NCBI RefSeq assembly: GCF_025465945.1
Contig: NZ_JANLNW010000009.1
Location: 1-64,000 of the forward strand
Length of the DNA: 64,000 nt
Direction: 5' to 3'
Source of the DNA: Pseudomonas sp. 6D_7.1_Bac1
GTDB taxonomy: Bacteria > Pseudomonadota > Gammaproteobacteria > Pseudomonadales > Pseudomonadaceae
The notes beneath the pieces are model-generated. The model was given only the letters and a program-made list of their open reading frames with translations, was not told the origin of the DNA and did no database searches. The translations under genes and the position numbers were made by a program. Below, piece after piece: positions 8,290-17,110 of the stretch (positions are counted from its first letter, which is position 1; each line of letters opens with the position of its first letter).

Positions 8290-9086
8290 TGGCTTTTGTC
8301 CTTGTTCAAGATATTGGCCGCCCAGGTCAGAACCAGCACAAAGAAGAAATAGGAAATCACCAGCGCGCTGGTGAAGTGACCGCTGCTGTTACGCATGTTG
8401 TTGAGGTAGACCTGCAGGGTTTCGTAGCGCGTGCCGACGAGGATGTTGGCGAACACGAACTCGCCGAAGAGGAACGAGAACGACAGCAGCAACGCCACCA
8501 TCAAACCCTTGCGCAGGTTCGGCAGCACCACCAGGAACGCCGCTTGCCAGGTACTCGCGCCGAGCAGTTGGGCGGAATCCATCAGGTCGCGCAGGTTGAT
8601 CGCTTGCAGGTTGTTGGTGATCGCCCGGTACATGAATGGCAACGCTACGGTGAAGTAGCAACCCACCAGAATCCACGGTGTGCCGACCATCGCAAACGGC
8701 CCCGAACCATAGAGTTGCAACAGCCCCACGGAAGAGACCACCGGCGGTACCGCGAAGGGCAGCAGGATCAGGATGTTCATCAGTGCGTCGAGTTTCGGGA
8801 AGTGGTAATGCACCACGAACAGCAGCGGCAGGATCAGCACCACCGACAAAATCAGCGCCCCCACGCAGACCAGCAGAGACTGACCAAAGGCATTGAGGAA
8901 ACGCGGGTCGCTCCACAGCTGGATGTACCACTTGAAGGTAAAACCGCTAGGCAGAACGGTTGCCGACCAGCTACTGGCGATCGAATAGATCAGCGTCCCG
9001 GCCAGCGGCAGTAACAGGATGGTAAACAGCAGGTACACCACGACCCGGTGGTAGACACCGGCGGGGCCCAGTTCAGCGCGAGACAT
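8286..9086 (-). CDS. ABC transporter permease (second)
   Basis: The 266-residue inner-membrane protein has about six predicted membrane segments and an EAA-type loop (MDSAQLLGASTWQAAFLVVLP) that contacts the ATPase. A GGAG ribosome-binding site precedes the ATG, which overlaps the end of the first permease by 14 nt; its stop overlaps the ATPase start. It is PotC/PhnV-like and forms the heterodimeric channel with the neighbouring permease. Confidence 0.9.
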   Translation of the reverse strand: MSRAELGPAGVYHRVVVYLLFTILLLPLAGTLIYSIASSWSATVLPSGFTFKWYIQLWSDPRFLNAFGQSLLVCVGALILSVVLILPLLFVVHYHFPKLDALMNILILLPFAVPPVVSSVGLLQLYGSGPFAMVGTPWILVGCYFTVALPFMYRAITNNLQAINLRDLMDSAQLLGASTWQAAFLVVLPNLRKGLMVALLLSFSFLFGEFVFANILVGTRYETLQVYLNNMRNSSGHFTSALVISYFFFVLVLTWAANILNKDKSQ

Positions 9087-9918
9087 GGTAGCTCCTCTTC
9101 AACAGCAACTGATGGACCACGGTCACCAGGGTCATCAACGCCACGAGCACAACGGCCAGGGCACTGGCCATGTTCGGGTCCAGGGAAATGTCGCCCGAGA
9201 CCATCGCCGCGATACGGATCGGCAGCACGTTGAAGTTGCCGGTGGTCAGGGCGTAGACCGTGGCATAGGCACCGAGGGCGTTGGCCAGCAGGATCACGAA
9301 GGTGCCGAGCAATGCCGGGGTCAGCACCGGCAAGCCGATGTGCCGCCAGAACTGCCAGCCGTTGGCACCGAGCAGGGCCGCCGATTCGCGCCAGTCTTCA
9401 CGCAGGGCGTCGAATGCCGGGTAAAGCAGCAGCACGCCCAAGGGAATCTGGAAGTAGGTGTAGAGGATAATCAGCCCGGTTTTCGAATACAGGTTGAAGT
9501 CCTGAATGAGCCCGGCCTGCTTGAGCATGATGGTGAAGCTGCCGTTGAAGCCCAGCAGGATGATGAACGCAAAGGCCAGCGGTACACCGGCGAAGTTGCT
9601 GGTCATGTTGGCGAAGGCGTTGACGAAATTGCGCAGCTTCGAATCCACCCGGCGCAGCGAATAGCTGCCGAGGATGGCGATGACGATGCCAAACACGCTG
9701 GACCAGAAGCTGATCTCAAGGCTGTACTGGATCGCCTGCAGATAGAACTTCGAGCTGAAGATCTTGTTGAAGTTGGCCAGGCCCCAACCGAATTCTTCCG
9801 ATTGCACGCTGTTGATCAGCACCCAGCACAGCGGGGCGATCTGAAACACGATAAAGAAAATGGCGAAGGGCACCAGGCACAACGCCGCCAGCCATTTGCC
9901 ACGGGTGATTGAGTTCAC
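9073..9918 (-). CDS. ABC transporter permease (first)
   Basis: The preferred start is GTG at 9918, giving 281 residues and the protein VNSITRGKWLAAL. It overlaps the phosphodiesterase stop by four bases (GTGA) and has a GGGAG site upstream. An upstream ATG at 9984 would add 22 residues inside the previous gene. Six or so hydrophobic segments follow, and the EAA loop reads RESAALLGANGWQFWRHIGL. It is PotB/PhnU-like and pairs with the second permease. Confidence 0.9.
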   Translation of the reverse strand: MNSITRGKWLAALCLVPFAIFFIVFQIAPLCWVLINSVQSEEFGWGLANFNKIFSSKFYLQAIQYSLEISFWSSVFGIVIAILGSYSLRRVDSKLRNFVNAFANMTSNFAGVPLAFAFIILLGFNGSFTIMLKQAGLIQDFNLYSKTGLIILYTYFQIPLGVLLLYPAFDALREDWRESAALLGANGWQFWRHIGLPVLTPALLGTFVILLANALGAYATVYALTTGNFNVLPIRIAAMVSGDISLDPNMASALAVVLVALMTLVTVVHQLLLKRSYHVSR

Positions 9919-10721
9919 TTGAGCAGCTCCCGGCACACAGGTTTGTCGTGGGCAACACCCAGCAACTCGCAGACGGTGCCGCACAGTTCGGTTTGTTTGG
10001 GGGCCGCGTCGGGATTGAAGCTGAAGGCATCGCCGATGACGAACAGTGGCACTTCGCGTTCTTCGGCGAGCAGGCCATTGTGGGAACGGTCGTTGTTCAT
10101 GCCATGGTCGGCGGTCACCAGCACCTGATAACCGGCGTCGAGCCAGCCTTGCAGGTAGTCGGCGAGGATGATGTCGGCCGAACGTGCGCTGTTGCGGTAT
10201 TGCGCGGTGTCGAGGCCGTGCTTGTGCCCGGCGTCGTCGATGTTCATGGGGTGAACCAGCAGAAAGTTCGGCGCATGGCGCAGACGCAGGTGCTCGGCGT
10301 CGGCGAACAGGTGCGAGTCCGGGTAGTGATCGGACCAGTAGAAATGCGCGTGCTGGATCGGCAGTTCGGTGTTGTCGGTGTGACGGTCGCGTGCCGCAAT
10401 GAACGGTGAGCGGTTATACAGTTCGCTGACCCAGTGGTAGGCCGCGGCGGCGGTGCTGAGCCCGGCGGCGGTGGCGTAGTGGAACACGCTGCGCTGGTTG
10501 GACAGGCGCGACACATTGTTGTGGACGATGCCGCTGTTGATCGGCGTGACGCCGGTCAGAATGCATTCGTAGAGCGGGCGCGACAGAGACGGCAGTTCGC
10601 ATTCGAGTTTGTAGAGGGCCGCACGTTCTGCACCGACGTAAGCCTGAAGATGCCCCATGGCGTGGCGGGCGACCTCGTAATTCAGGCCGTCGAGAACGAC
10701 AAGGATGACGTTGTGCTGCAT
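9915..10721 (-). CDS. Alkaline-phosphatase-superfamily phosphodiesterase / phosphonate hydrolase-like enzyme
   Basis: The 268-residue enzyme begins at ATG 10721 (GGAG upstream); a longer reading frame to 10760 is less likely. Metal-site motifs of the superfamily are present: VVLDGLNYE near the N-terminus, the nucleophile region ELPSLSRPLYECILTG, NIDDAGHKHG and ADHGMNND. No export signal is seen, so it should act in the cytoplasm on an imported substrate. Relatives include nucleotide pyrophosphatases, phosphodiesterases and phosphonoacetate hydrolase. Its place between the binding protein and permeases suggests it splits a phosphoester or C-P bond of the transported compound. Confidence 0.82.
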   Translation of the reverse strand: MQHNVILVVLDGLNYEVARHAMGHLQAYVGAERAALYKLECELPSLSRPLYECILTGVTPINSGIVHNNVSRLSNQRSVFHYATAAGLSTAAAAYHWVSELYNRSPFIAARDRHTDNTELPIQHAHFYWSDHYPDSHLFADAEHLRLRHAPNFLLVHPMNIDDAGHKHGLDTAQYRNSARSADIILADYLQGWLDAGYQVLVTADHGMNNDRSHNGLLAEEREVPLFVIGDAFSFNPDAAPKQTELCGTVCELLGVAHDKPVCRELLK

Positions 10722-10769
10722 AGGGGCAAAAACTCCGCGAAACAGAAATCTCGAAATCAATTCAATCTA

Positions 10770-10861
10770 CTGTGGGAGCGAGCCTGCTCGCGATGGCTGC
10801 TCAACATTCGACACATGTGTTGAATGTCAGACTGCAATCGCGAGCAGGCTCGCTCCCACAG
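10770..10861. repeat. REPIN, family A, inside the transporter operon
   Basis: Inverted GTGGGAGCGAGCCTGCTCGC copies enclose an inner stem (ACATTC ... GAATGT). It lies between the binding-protein gene and the downstream operon genes, so it will be transcribed and can fold into a stable mRNA hairpin. Confidence 0.9.
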
Positions 10862-10897
10862 GGATCCTCATCAGATCCCCCGAGGGGATCTACAGCG

Positions 10898-11974
10898 TTA
10901 TTGCATATTGATGATGACTTCTTCCTGCCACTTCTGCGGCAGGGCCTTGGAGGTTTTTTCCCAGGCGTCGGCGTCTGTGATCGGCTTGGGCTTGGCGGCT
11001 TCGTATTGCGCGGCCGGGATCAGGTTTTTCGCTACATCAGCCGGCAGTTTCAAGCCCGTTTCAGCACGAATCGGGCGAGCATTACCACGCGCCAGGTTGA
11101 TTTGGCCGGCGTCGCTGAAGATGTACTCGCGGGTCAGTTTGGCAGCGTTCGGATTCTTGGCGTATTTGTTGATAATGGTGGTGTAACCGGACTTCACCGA
11201 ACCATCGGACGGGATCAGCACGACGTAGTCATCCGGGTTTGCCATCTTGGCTTTATAGCTCAGGCCGTTGAAGTCCCAGACCACACCGACTTCGACTTCA
11301 CCCTTTTCCATGGTGGCGATTGTCGGGTTGGCCAGCGACAGGCGACCTTGCTTGGCGATCTCGGCGAACATCAGCAATGCCGGCTGAATGTTCTTTTCAT
11401 CACCACCGTTGGCGATGGCGGCGGCCAGTACACCGTTGGCGGCTTGTGCGGCGGTGCTCACGTCACCGATGGACACCTTGTATTTGCCAGTCTTGAGGTC
11501 AGCCCACTTGGTGGGTGCTTCAGAACCGTGCAGCAGCTTCTTGTTGACGATAAAGGCGATGGTGCCGGTGTAGGCCAGTGCCCAGTTACCGTCCTTGTCT
11601 TTGGCCCAGTCCGGGACTTGCGCCCAGGTGCTTGGCTTGTACGGTTGAACCACGCCTTGCTTGACCGCGATCGGGCCGAAGGCGGCGCCGACGTCGCCGA
11701 TGTCAGCACTGGCGTTGTCTTTTTCGGCGGCGAACTTGGCCACTTCCTGGGCCGAGCTCATGTCAGTGTCGATGTGCTTGAGGCCGTAGTTCTTGGCCAG
11801 GTCTTCCCAGGTACCTTTCCAGTTGGCCCAGTCATCGGGCATGCCGACACTGTTGACGGCGCCTTCCGCTTTCGCAGCGGCTTCCAGGGCTTTTAAATCG
11901 GTATCAGCCGCCATCGCGGCAGTGCACATGGCAATGGTCGAGCCTAACAGTGATGCCAGGAAAAGCTGTTTCAT
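10898..11974 (-). CDS. ABC transporter periplasmic substrate-binding protein
   Basis: The 358-residue protein has a cleavable signal peptide (MKQLFLASLLGSTIAM, cleavage near AMAAD). The body is a type-2 periplasmic binding protein of the AfuA/PhnS/PotD kind (AYTGTIAFIVNKKLL, VGVVWDFNG). A strong AGGAG site lies 7 nt before the ATG. It is the first gene of the leftward operon and faces a GntR-family regulator. A candidate operator TTGGTCTAGGTC lies about 45 nt upstream of the start. It captures the solute in the periplasm for the two permeases and ATPase encoded downstream. The ligand is unknown. Confidence 0.9.
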   Translation of the reverse strand: MKQLFLASLLGSTIAMCTAAMAADTDLKALEAAAKAEGAVNSVGMPDDWANWKGTWEDLAKNYGLKHIDTDMSSAQEVAKFAAEKDNASADIGDVGAAFGPIAVKQGVVQPYKPSTWAQVPDWAKDKDGNWALAYTGTIAFIVNKKLLHGSEAPTKWADLKTGKYKVSIGDVSTAAQAANGVLAAAIANGGDEKNIQPALLMFAEIAKQGRLSLANPTIATMEKGEVEVGVVWDFNGLSYKAKMANPDDYVVLIPSDGSVKSGYTTIINKYAKNPNAAKLTREYIFSDAGQINLARGNARPIRAETGLKLPADVAKNLIPAAQYEAAKPKPITDADAWEKTSKALPQKWQEEVIINMQ

Positions 11975-12018
11975 CCGAAGCTCCTTTGGGCGTATTCAAC
12001 GCTGCGTTTTGCGGTTTG

Positions 12019-12031
12019 TTGGTCTAGGTCA
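12019..12031. promoter_or_regulatory. Candidate PhnF/HutC-type operator 1
   Basis: TTGGTCTAGGTCA is close to the palindrome TGGTCTAGACCA, the form known for HutC/PhnF-subfamily GntR regulators. It lies about 45 nt before the binding-protein gene. The same TGGTCTAG half recurs before the regulator gene. Confidence 0.6.
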
Positions 12032-12296
12032 GCAATACCTGAGCCAATTTAGGTGAGCTGGATGACACTTTGATGTCGGTGTCAGGCGCGCTCGCATTCT
12101 TTTCGCTCGGTAGTGAGGGCTGCGAGATAAGCGTAGACCATGGTCAGGAGGCCGGTTTGCAAGGACTTGGCCGCTTATTTGCAAAGGTCTTGATCAGCCG
12201 TTCGGCGGCTTTGTCATCGATCAGTCATATGTATTGCCTAGGCTTGCAACACGCTTCAGGACGCGTTTTTGGACGCGGTCCTGCCCTGAAACAGTG

Positions 12297-12310
12297 CTGG
12301 TCTAGTCCAG
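12297..12310. promoter_or_regulatory. Candidate PhnF/HutC-type operator 2
   Basis: CTGGTCTAGTCCAG is a 14-bp palindrome with a single mismatched central pair. It ends 13 nt before the regulator ATG, a position suited to autorepression. Confidence 0.65.
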
Positions 12311-12323
12311 ATAGGTAACGTTA

Positions 12324-13037
12324 ATGCGCGAAGAGGCAACCAAAGCGGTGACAGCCATCGGTCAGGTGCTGCAGGAGCAGATCGACCACGGTCTGCTGGC
12401 GCCCGCGAGCAAGCTGCCGGCCGAGCGCAAACTCAGTGAGTTGTTTGGCACCACGCGGATTACTGTGCGTGAGGCATTGTTGCAGCTGGAAGCGCAGGGG
12501 CAGATTTATCGCGAAGAGCGGCGTGGCTGGTTCGTCTCGCCGCCGCGGCTGGCCTACAACCTGATGCAGCGCAGCCACTTTCACGCGATGGTCAGTGCCC
12601 AAGGGCGGGTGCCGTCGACCGAGGTGATTTCGGCGCGTTTGCAACCGGCGTCAGCGGCGGTGTGTGCCTGGTTGCAATTGCCGGCGCTGTCGAGTGTGAT
12701 CCAGATCTGCCGGACCCGGCGTATTGACGGGCGGTTGGTGTTGTACGTGGAGCACTACCTCAACCCACAGTTTTTCCCGGGGATTCTTGAGTTCGACTTG
12801 AATCAGTCAATCACCGAGTTGTATGCGCGGCATTACGATTTGCACTACGGGCGGGTGCGCTTCGAGATCGTGCCGACCTCGTTGCCGGTGGATGCAGCGG
12901 CGGCGCTGAAAGTGTCACTGGGGAGTCCGGGGTTACGGATTGCTCGGGTCAATTATGATCAGCATCAGCGGCTGATCGATTGTGACCTGGAGTTCTGGCG
13001 ACATGATGCGATTCATGTCGGGGTGGATGTGGTTTGA
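12324..13037 (+). CDS. GntR-family transcriptional regulator, HutC/PhnF type (UTRA domain)
   Basis: The 237-residue protein has an N-terminal winged helix-turn-helix (KLPAERKLSELFGTTRITV) and a C-terminal UTRA ligand domain (about 80-230; VIQICRTRRIDGRLVLYVEHYL). It is transcribed away from the importer operon, the usual arrangement for a local repressor relieved by the imported compound or a breakdown product. Operator-like palindromes lie 13 nt before its own start and about 45 nt before the operon's first gene. Which ligand it senses cannot be read from the sequence. Confidence 0.92.
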   Translation: MREEATKAVTAIGQVLQEQIDHGLLAPASKLPAERKLSELFGTTRITVREALLQLEAQGQIYREERRGWFVSPPRLAYNLMQRSHFHAMVSAQGRVPSTEVISARLQPASAAVCAWLQLPALSSVIQICRTRRIDGRLVLYVEHYLNPQFFPGILEFDLNQSITELYARHYDLHYGRVRFEIVPTSLPVDAAAALKVSLGSPGLRIARVNYDQHQRLIDCDLEFWRHDAIHVGVDVV

Positions 13038-13067
13038 CCAAGGTTTTTCTGGTACGCCGGGAAATAC

Positions 13068-13204
13068 CTGTGGCGAGGGAGCTTGCTCCCGCTGGGAGGC
13101 GCAGCCCCCCCCAAAAAGCGGCCACTGTGGCTTGTCAGTTAGATCGTATCCGCTGATTTGCGACTGCTTCGCAGCCGAGCGGGAGCAAGCTCCCTCGCCA
13201 CACA
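13068..13204. repeat. REPIN, family B
   Basis: Inverted copies of TGGCGAGGGAGCTTGCTCCC bound a ~90-nt loop with smaller palindromes. It lies between the convergent regulator and MscS genes. Confidence 0.9.
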
Positions 13205-13217
13205 ATAAGTGCAGGTG

Positions 13218-15374
13218 TTATTCCTTCTCTAAACCACCTCCCGCCGTCACCACCTGAATGCTCATGCGCGGTGTGGCCAGGTCCAGCCCGGCTTCATCCA
13301 GATGGCGTTTGAGCGACAGGTTGAACGCACGCGACACTTCCCATTGCTTGATCGGCGCGGTCTTGAACCTGGCGCGAAGGATGGCGCTGCCGGACTCGAA
13401 ACTTTCGACACCCTGAATCTCCAGCGGCGACCAGATGTTGCGGCGTTGCAGGGGGTCGGTACGCATCTTGTGGCCGACGTCGCGCATCAGTTTGATCGCG
13501 TCGTCGATTTCCATGTTGTATGGCACCGCCACGCGGAAGATCGCGTAGCCGAATTCCCGCGAGTAGTTTTTGATGCTTTTGATTTCGCTGAACGGGATGG
13601 TGTGCACGATGCCGTCGATGTCCCGCAGCCGCACGGTGCGGATGGTCAACCCTTCGACAGTGCCGAGGTGGCCGCCGACATCCACGTAGTCGTCGATGGC
13701 CAGGGAGTCTTCGATGATGATGAACAGCCCGGTGATCAGGTCGGATACCAGCGACTGGGCGCCAAAACCGATGGCCAGACCGATCACACCGGCACCGGCC
13801 AGCAACGGCGTGACGTTCATGCCCATGTTGGCCAGGGCGACGATCAGCGCAATGATGAAAATCGTTACGAACAGCACGTTGCGGATCAGCGGCATCATGG
13901 TCTGCGCGCGTGCGTTGGCCAGGCCTTTGCGCGAGCGGGTGAGGGCATGGTGCACGGCGGTGTCGCTGAGGATCCAGATCAACCAGGCGAAGATCAGCGT
14001 GCCGCCCAGGCTGAACAGTTTGACACTGACTTCATGGCCTTCGCCCTCGGTGAAGCGGATCATCGACATGCCCCAGACCCGCAGGCCGAGCTCGATGAAG
14101 GTCAGCCACACCATCAAATGCGCAAGGGTATAGAAGAAGCTTTTGAGGCGATCCGAATACAGCGCGTGACGTTTTGCCCCGCGTTGCGGCTTGAGTGCAT
14201 GGCGGCGGACCAGCCCGTTGATGACCATGCACAACACCAGCAACACGGTGCAAATCAGCGATTGGCGCAGTGCGGTGCTGGTGTCGCCGGCAGACACGAA
14301 GGTGGCGAACAGCGAGATTGCCACCAGCACCAGTGCGGGCAAGTACCAGAAGGTCCCGAGAATATCGATGGTATCGCTGAGCGCACGACGGGTCAGGCGT
14401 CGCGACAATGGCTGGTTGCGGATCAGGTGGGCGATGGGTCGGCGGAATCGCAGGATGAACAGACCGGTGAAAATCGCTGCCAGCACATTGGCGATGGTCG
14501 CGGTGGTGTGGGCCAGGTGAATGCCGAGGCTGCCGACCAACCGTGGGTCGTTCAAGGCTTCACCGAAGGCTGCAAAGCTGCCGATCAGCCACAGCGGGCG
14601 GAAGGCCTGATGCCGCAGGATGTACAGGGCGCGATGCCGATGCGGACCGTCGAGCACGGAAAACGCGATCACGCAGATCGCCGAAAAACAGGTGCCGACG
14701 ACCAGTGCATAGGCCAGCACCATGGCCAGGTATTTACCCAGCGATGATGGCAGGGCGTAACTCATGTAGACGGTAATCAGCAGGGCAATCAGCCAGGGAC
14801 CGAGTTTGCGCAGGGCAAAGCGCAGCATGTCCCAGGTCTTGGGGTGTTGCGGCAATTCTTCAGTAAGGCCGAAGCGCGTTCGTACGCGATGGCCAAGCCA
14901 GATCAGCGCGGCGGCGAGCAGGCTCCAGAGCATCAGAATCAAGGCGAAGGCAAAGAGCATTGGCAGCCATTCGCTGGCCGGCAGCATCAGCGCACTGAGT
15001 TCTTCCTTGGCCAGGTCGAACTCTTCCGACCAGCGATTCAGCGGGCTGTCGGCACCGGAAAACTGTTGTTCGAGGCTGGCCAGCGTACCGCCGATCAAGC
15101 CGAGTACGCCTTCTTCGTCGGGTACCTGGGCCTTTTTGGTGGCGTCGCGCAGTTTCTTCAGGTCGACCAGTAACCTGGCCCGTTGCTGATCGTTTTCCAG
15201 CGATTTGATCACTTCGTCCAGCGATTGCCCCAGCGGTTCGGTGGCTTGCGGTTGGGCTTTTGGTGAGCCGTTGAGCAGGCTCGGCAGGCCGACGGCCTGA
15301 GCGGGTGCCATGGGAAGCAGCATCAACAGGCAGATGAACAACGTAGACGGCAGGGCGAAAAGACGAGCGAACAC
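13218..15374 (-). CDS. MscS-family mechanosensitive channel (large, YbiO-like)
   Basis: The 718-residue protein starts with GTG and has a signal peptide (LFICLLMLLPMAPAQA). A periplasmic region of ~110 residues is followed by about ten or eleven membrane segments. The conserved MscS pore helix and beta domain lie at about residues 510-640 (GAGVIGLAIGFGAQSLVSDL, then VDVGGHLGTVEGLTIRTV), ending in the cytoplasmic alpha-beta domain. It should open under membrane tension to release solutes on osmotic downshock. No enzyme domain is fused. A 58-codon membrane-protein gene lies about 100 nt upstream on the same strand. Confidence 0.92.
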   Translation of the reverse strand: MFARLFALPSTLFICLLMLLPMAPAQAVGLPSLLNGSPKAQPQATEPLGQSLDEVIKSLENDQQRARLLVDLKKLRDATKKAQVPDEEGVLGLIGGTLASLEQQFSGADSPLNRWSEEFDLAKEELSALMLPASEWLPMLFAFALILMLWSLLAAALIWLGHRVRTRFGLTEELPQHPKTWDMLRFALRKLGPWLIALLITVYMSYALPSSLGKYLAMVLAYALVVGTCFSAICVIAFSVLDGPHRHRALYILRHQAFRPLWLIGSFAAFGEALNDPRLVGSLGIHLAHTTATIANVLAAIFTGLFILRFRRPIAHLIRNQPLSRRLTRRALSDTIDILGTFWYLPALVLVAISLFATFVSAGDTSTALRQSLICTVLLVLCMVINGLVRRHALKPQRGAKRHALYSDRLKSFFYTLAHLMVWLTFIELGLRVWGMSMIRFTEGEGHEVSVKLFSLGGTLIFAWLIWILSDTAVHHALTRSRKGLANARAQTMMPLIRNVLFVTIFIIALIVALANMGMNVTPLLAGAGVIGLAIGFGAQSLVSDLITGLFIIIEDSLAIDDYVDVGGHLGTVEGLTIRTVRLRDIDGIVHTIPFSEIKSIKNYSREFGYAIFRVAVPYNMEIDDAIKLMRDVGHKMRTDPLQRRNIWSPLEIQGVESFESGSAILRARFKTAPIKQWEVSRAFNLSLKRHLDEAGLDLATPRMSIQVVTAGGGLEKE

Positions 15375-15474
15375 TAGGCGGTCAACCTCAACAGGTGCAG
15401 GTCGAGCGAGTGTACGAGGAGGGCAACGCCAATGCGAGCGCGGTAGCTTTCACACCGCCTGGTCGTGAGCGTTT

Positions 15475-15651
15475 TTATTCGTTGAGTTTGGCGAGGATCT
15501 TGTAAACCACGGTGGCGAGGATCAGTAGCATGCCGATCCACATCGAGAATACCCCGGCGTTCTTGTCGCGAAAGTTGAAGCCGATGGCCAACAGGATCAT
15601 GCCCGAGAGAATTGGAATGAGCATGGAGTTGAAAACAGACATCGAGATCAT
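15475..15651 (-). CDS. Small two-segment membrane protein (58 aa), unknown function
   Basis: The frame reads MISMSVFNSMLIPILSGMIL and continues with a second hydrophobic helix and a KILAKLNE-type charged end. Two membrane segments are separated by a short basic/polar turn (NFRDKNAG). AAGG lies about 10 nt upstream of the first ATG; a second ATG three codons later (15642) is an alternative. Codon use is normal for the organism. It lies 100 nt upstream of the MscS gene on the same strand and could be cotranscribed. No family is recognised; a membrane-stress or channel partner role would be speculation. Confidence 0.7.
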   Translation of the reverse strand: MISMSVFNSMLIPILSGMILLAIGFNFRDKNAGVFSMWIGMLLILATVVYKILAKLNE

Positions 15652-15753
15652 GGCGACAGCCTTGTCCTGGGGGAGTGATGTAAGTCTAGGTGGCTTTTTT
15701 GCGACGTGGGTTGATGCGTATTAGAAATGACTTGGCAGCATCCCGCAATTACG

Positions 15754-15783
15754 GTGGTGAGGGAGCAAGCTCCCTCGCCACCG
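15754..15783. repeat. Solo REP, family B
   Basis: A single inverted family-B REP forms a 30-nt hairpin (GAGGGAGC-AA-GCTCCCTC core) just after the apeB stop. Unlike the others it has no partner nearby. Confidence 0.8.
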
Positions 15784-15791
15784 GGACTGCG

Positions 15792-17081
15792 TTACGGTAA
15801 CTCGCGACAAGCGTAGAAGGCGCTCAACACTTTGACCAGGTGCGCCAGGTCGTGGCTGCCGCACAGTTCGCGGATCGAATGCATGGCAAACGTCGGCAGG
15901 CCGATGTCCACGGTGCGCACGCCCAGATGGCTGGCGGTGATCGGGCCGATGGTCGAGCCGCAGCCCATGTCGCTGCGCACCACGAAGCTTTGTACCGGGA
16001 CTTCTTCGGCCATGCACAGATGACGGAAGAACCCTGCGGTTTCGCTATTGGTGGCGTAGCGCTGGTTGCTGTTGACCTTGATCACCGGGCCGGCATTGAG
16101 TTTCGGACCGTGGTTGGCGTCGTGCTTGTCGGCGTAGTTGGGGTGCACGCCATGAGCGTTGTCAGCCGAGACCAGCAGCGATTTTTGAATGGTGCGGACG
16201 AACTCGTCACCTTCAGGCAGCAGACGACGCAGGGTTTGTTCGAGCATCGGGCCGTCGGCACCGCACGCCGAGCAGGAGCCGACTTCTTCGTGGTCGTTGC
16301 ACACCAGCACGCAGGTTTCATCGGTGTCAGCCGTCAGCAAGGCTTGCAGGCCGGCGTAGCATGACAGCAGGTTGTCCAGGCGCGCGCCGGCAATGAAGTC
16401 GCCGTGCAGGCCGATAACGGCGGCGCTTTGGGTGTCGTAGAAGCTCAACTCGTAATCGAGCACCACGTCGGCGTTCAGGCCGTGCTCCCGGGCCAGTTGA
16501 TCAGTGAGCACGGCGCGGAAGTCCACGCGCTCGTCACCGGCAAATTGCGCGAGGATCGGCGGCAGCTCGGTCTGTGCGTTGATCGCCCAGCCCATGTTGG
16601 CTTCACGGTTGAGGTGAATGGCCAGGTTGGGAATGATGGCGATCGGTGCCTTGAAGTCGATCAGCTGGCTTTCGACCTTGCCATCGCGGCGGAAGGTCAC
16701 GCGGCCGGCCAGCGACAGATCACGGTCAAACCAGGGGGCGAGCAATGCGCCGCCATAGACTTCGACACCCAGTTGCCAGAAACCCTGGCGTTGCAGTTCA
16801 GGTTGTGGCTTGACCCGCAGGCAGGGGCTGTCGGTGTGGGCACCGACCAGGCGAATGCCGTCGTGCAACGGGGAATTGCGGCCCATCTTAATGGCCACGA
16901 TCGCGGAGTCGTTGCGTGTGACGTAGTAGCGACCGTTGGCTTCGACGGTCCAGGTCTCGCGCTCGTCAAGGCGCTGATAACCCGCCGCTTCCAGACGCTG
17001 AACAAGGCTGGCGGTGGCATGGAATGGGGTAGGGGAGGCCTTGAGGAAGTCGATCAGGCCTTGGTTCAACTCTTCGCGCAT
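15792..17081 (-). CDS. apeB: M18 family aminopeptidase
   Basis: The 429-residue cytosolic zinc peptidase removes N-terminal residues, probably acidic ones. Family motifs are visible: [14 protein letters not shown] (zinc His/Asp), [29 protein letters not shown] (catalytic Glu pair), [12 protein letters not shown], and the C-terminal zinc His in [13 protein letters not shown]. The ATG at 17081 has a GGAG site and matches the family N-terminus ([13 protein letters not shown]). An ATG at 17132 would add 17 residues. The next gene upstream ends only 29 nt away. From memory, PAO1 PA3247 is the equivalent. Confidence 0.93.
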   Translation of the reverse strand: MREELNQGLIDFLKASPTPFHATASLVQRLEAAGYQRLDERETWTVEANGRYYVTRNDSAIVAIKMGRNSPLHDGIRLVGAHTDSPCLRVKPQPELQRQGFWQLGVEVYGGALLAPWFDRDLSLAGRVTFRRDGKVESQLIDFKAPIAIIPNLAIHLNREANMGWAINAQTELPPILAQFAGDERVDFRAVLTDQLAREHGLNADVVLDYELSFYDTQSAAVIGLHGDFIAGARLDNLLSCYAGLQALLTADTDETCVLVCNDHEEVGSCSACGADGPMLEQTLRRLLPEGDEFVRTIQKSLLVSADNAHGVHPNYADKHDANHGPKLNAGPVIKVNSNQRYATNSETAGFFRHLCMAEEVPVQSFVVRSDMGCGSTIGPITASHLGVRTVDIGLPTFAMHSIRELCGSHDLAHLVKVLSAFYACRELP

Positions 17082-17110
17082 AAGTAGCTCCAGACAGCGG
17101 TGTCGCGAGT

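Larger units (their letters stand above)
11975..12323. promoter_or_regulatory. Divergent control region between importer operon and GntR regulator
   Basis: This 349-bp interval has no credible gene. It holds two TGGTCTAG-type half-palindromes, one near each start codon, and AT-richer stretches between them that could hold promoters. Nothing else was recognised. Confidence 0.6.

Noticed and set aside
10772..11896. A plus-strand frame starting within the REPIN and running opposite the binding-protein gene
   Set aside because: Its first residues are translated REP sequence, and the rest is antisense to a signal-peptide-bearing binding protein.
13302..14747. A 481-codon plus-strand frame opposite the MscS gene
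   Set aside because: Its composition (His, Asp, Gln-rich) is that of an antisense frame; the channel gene explains the sequence.
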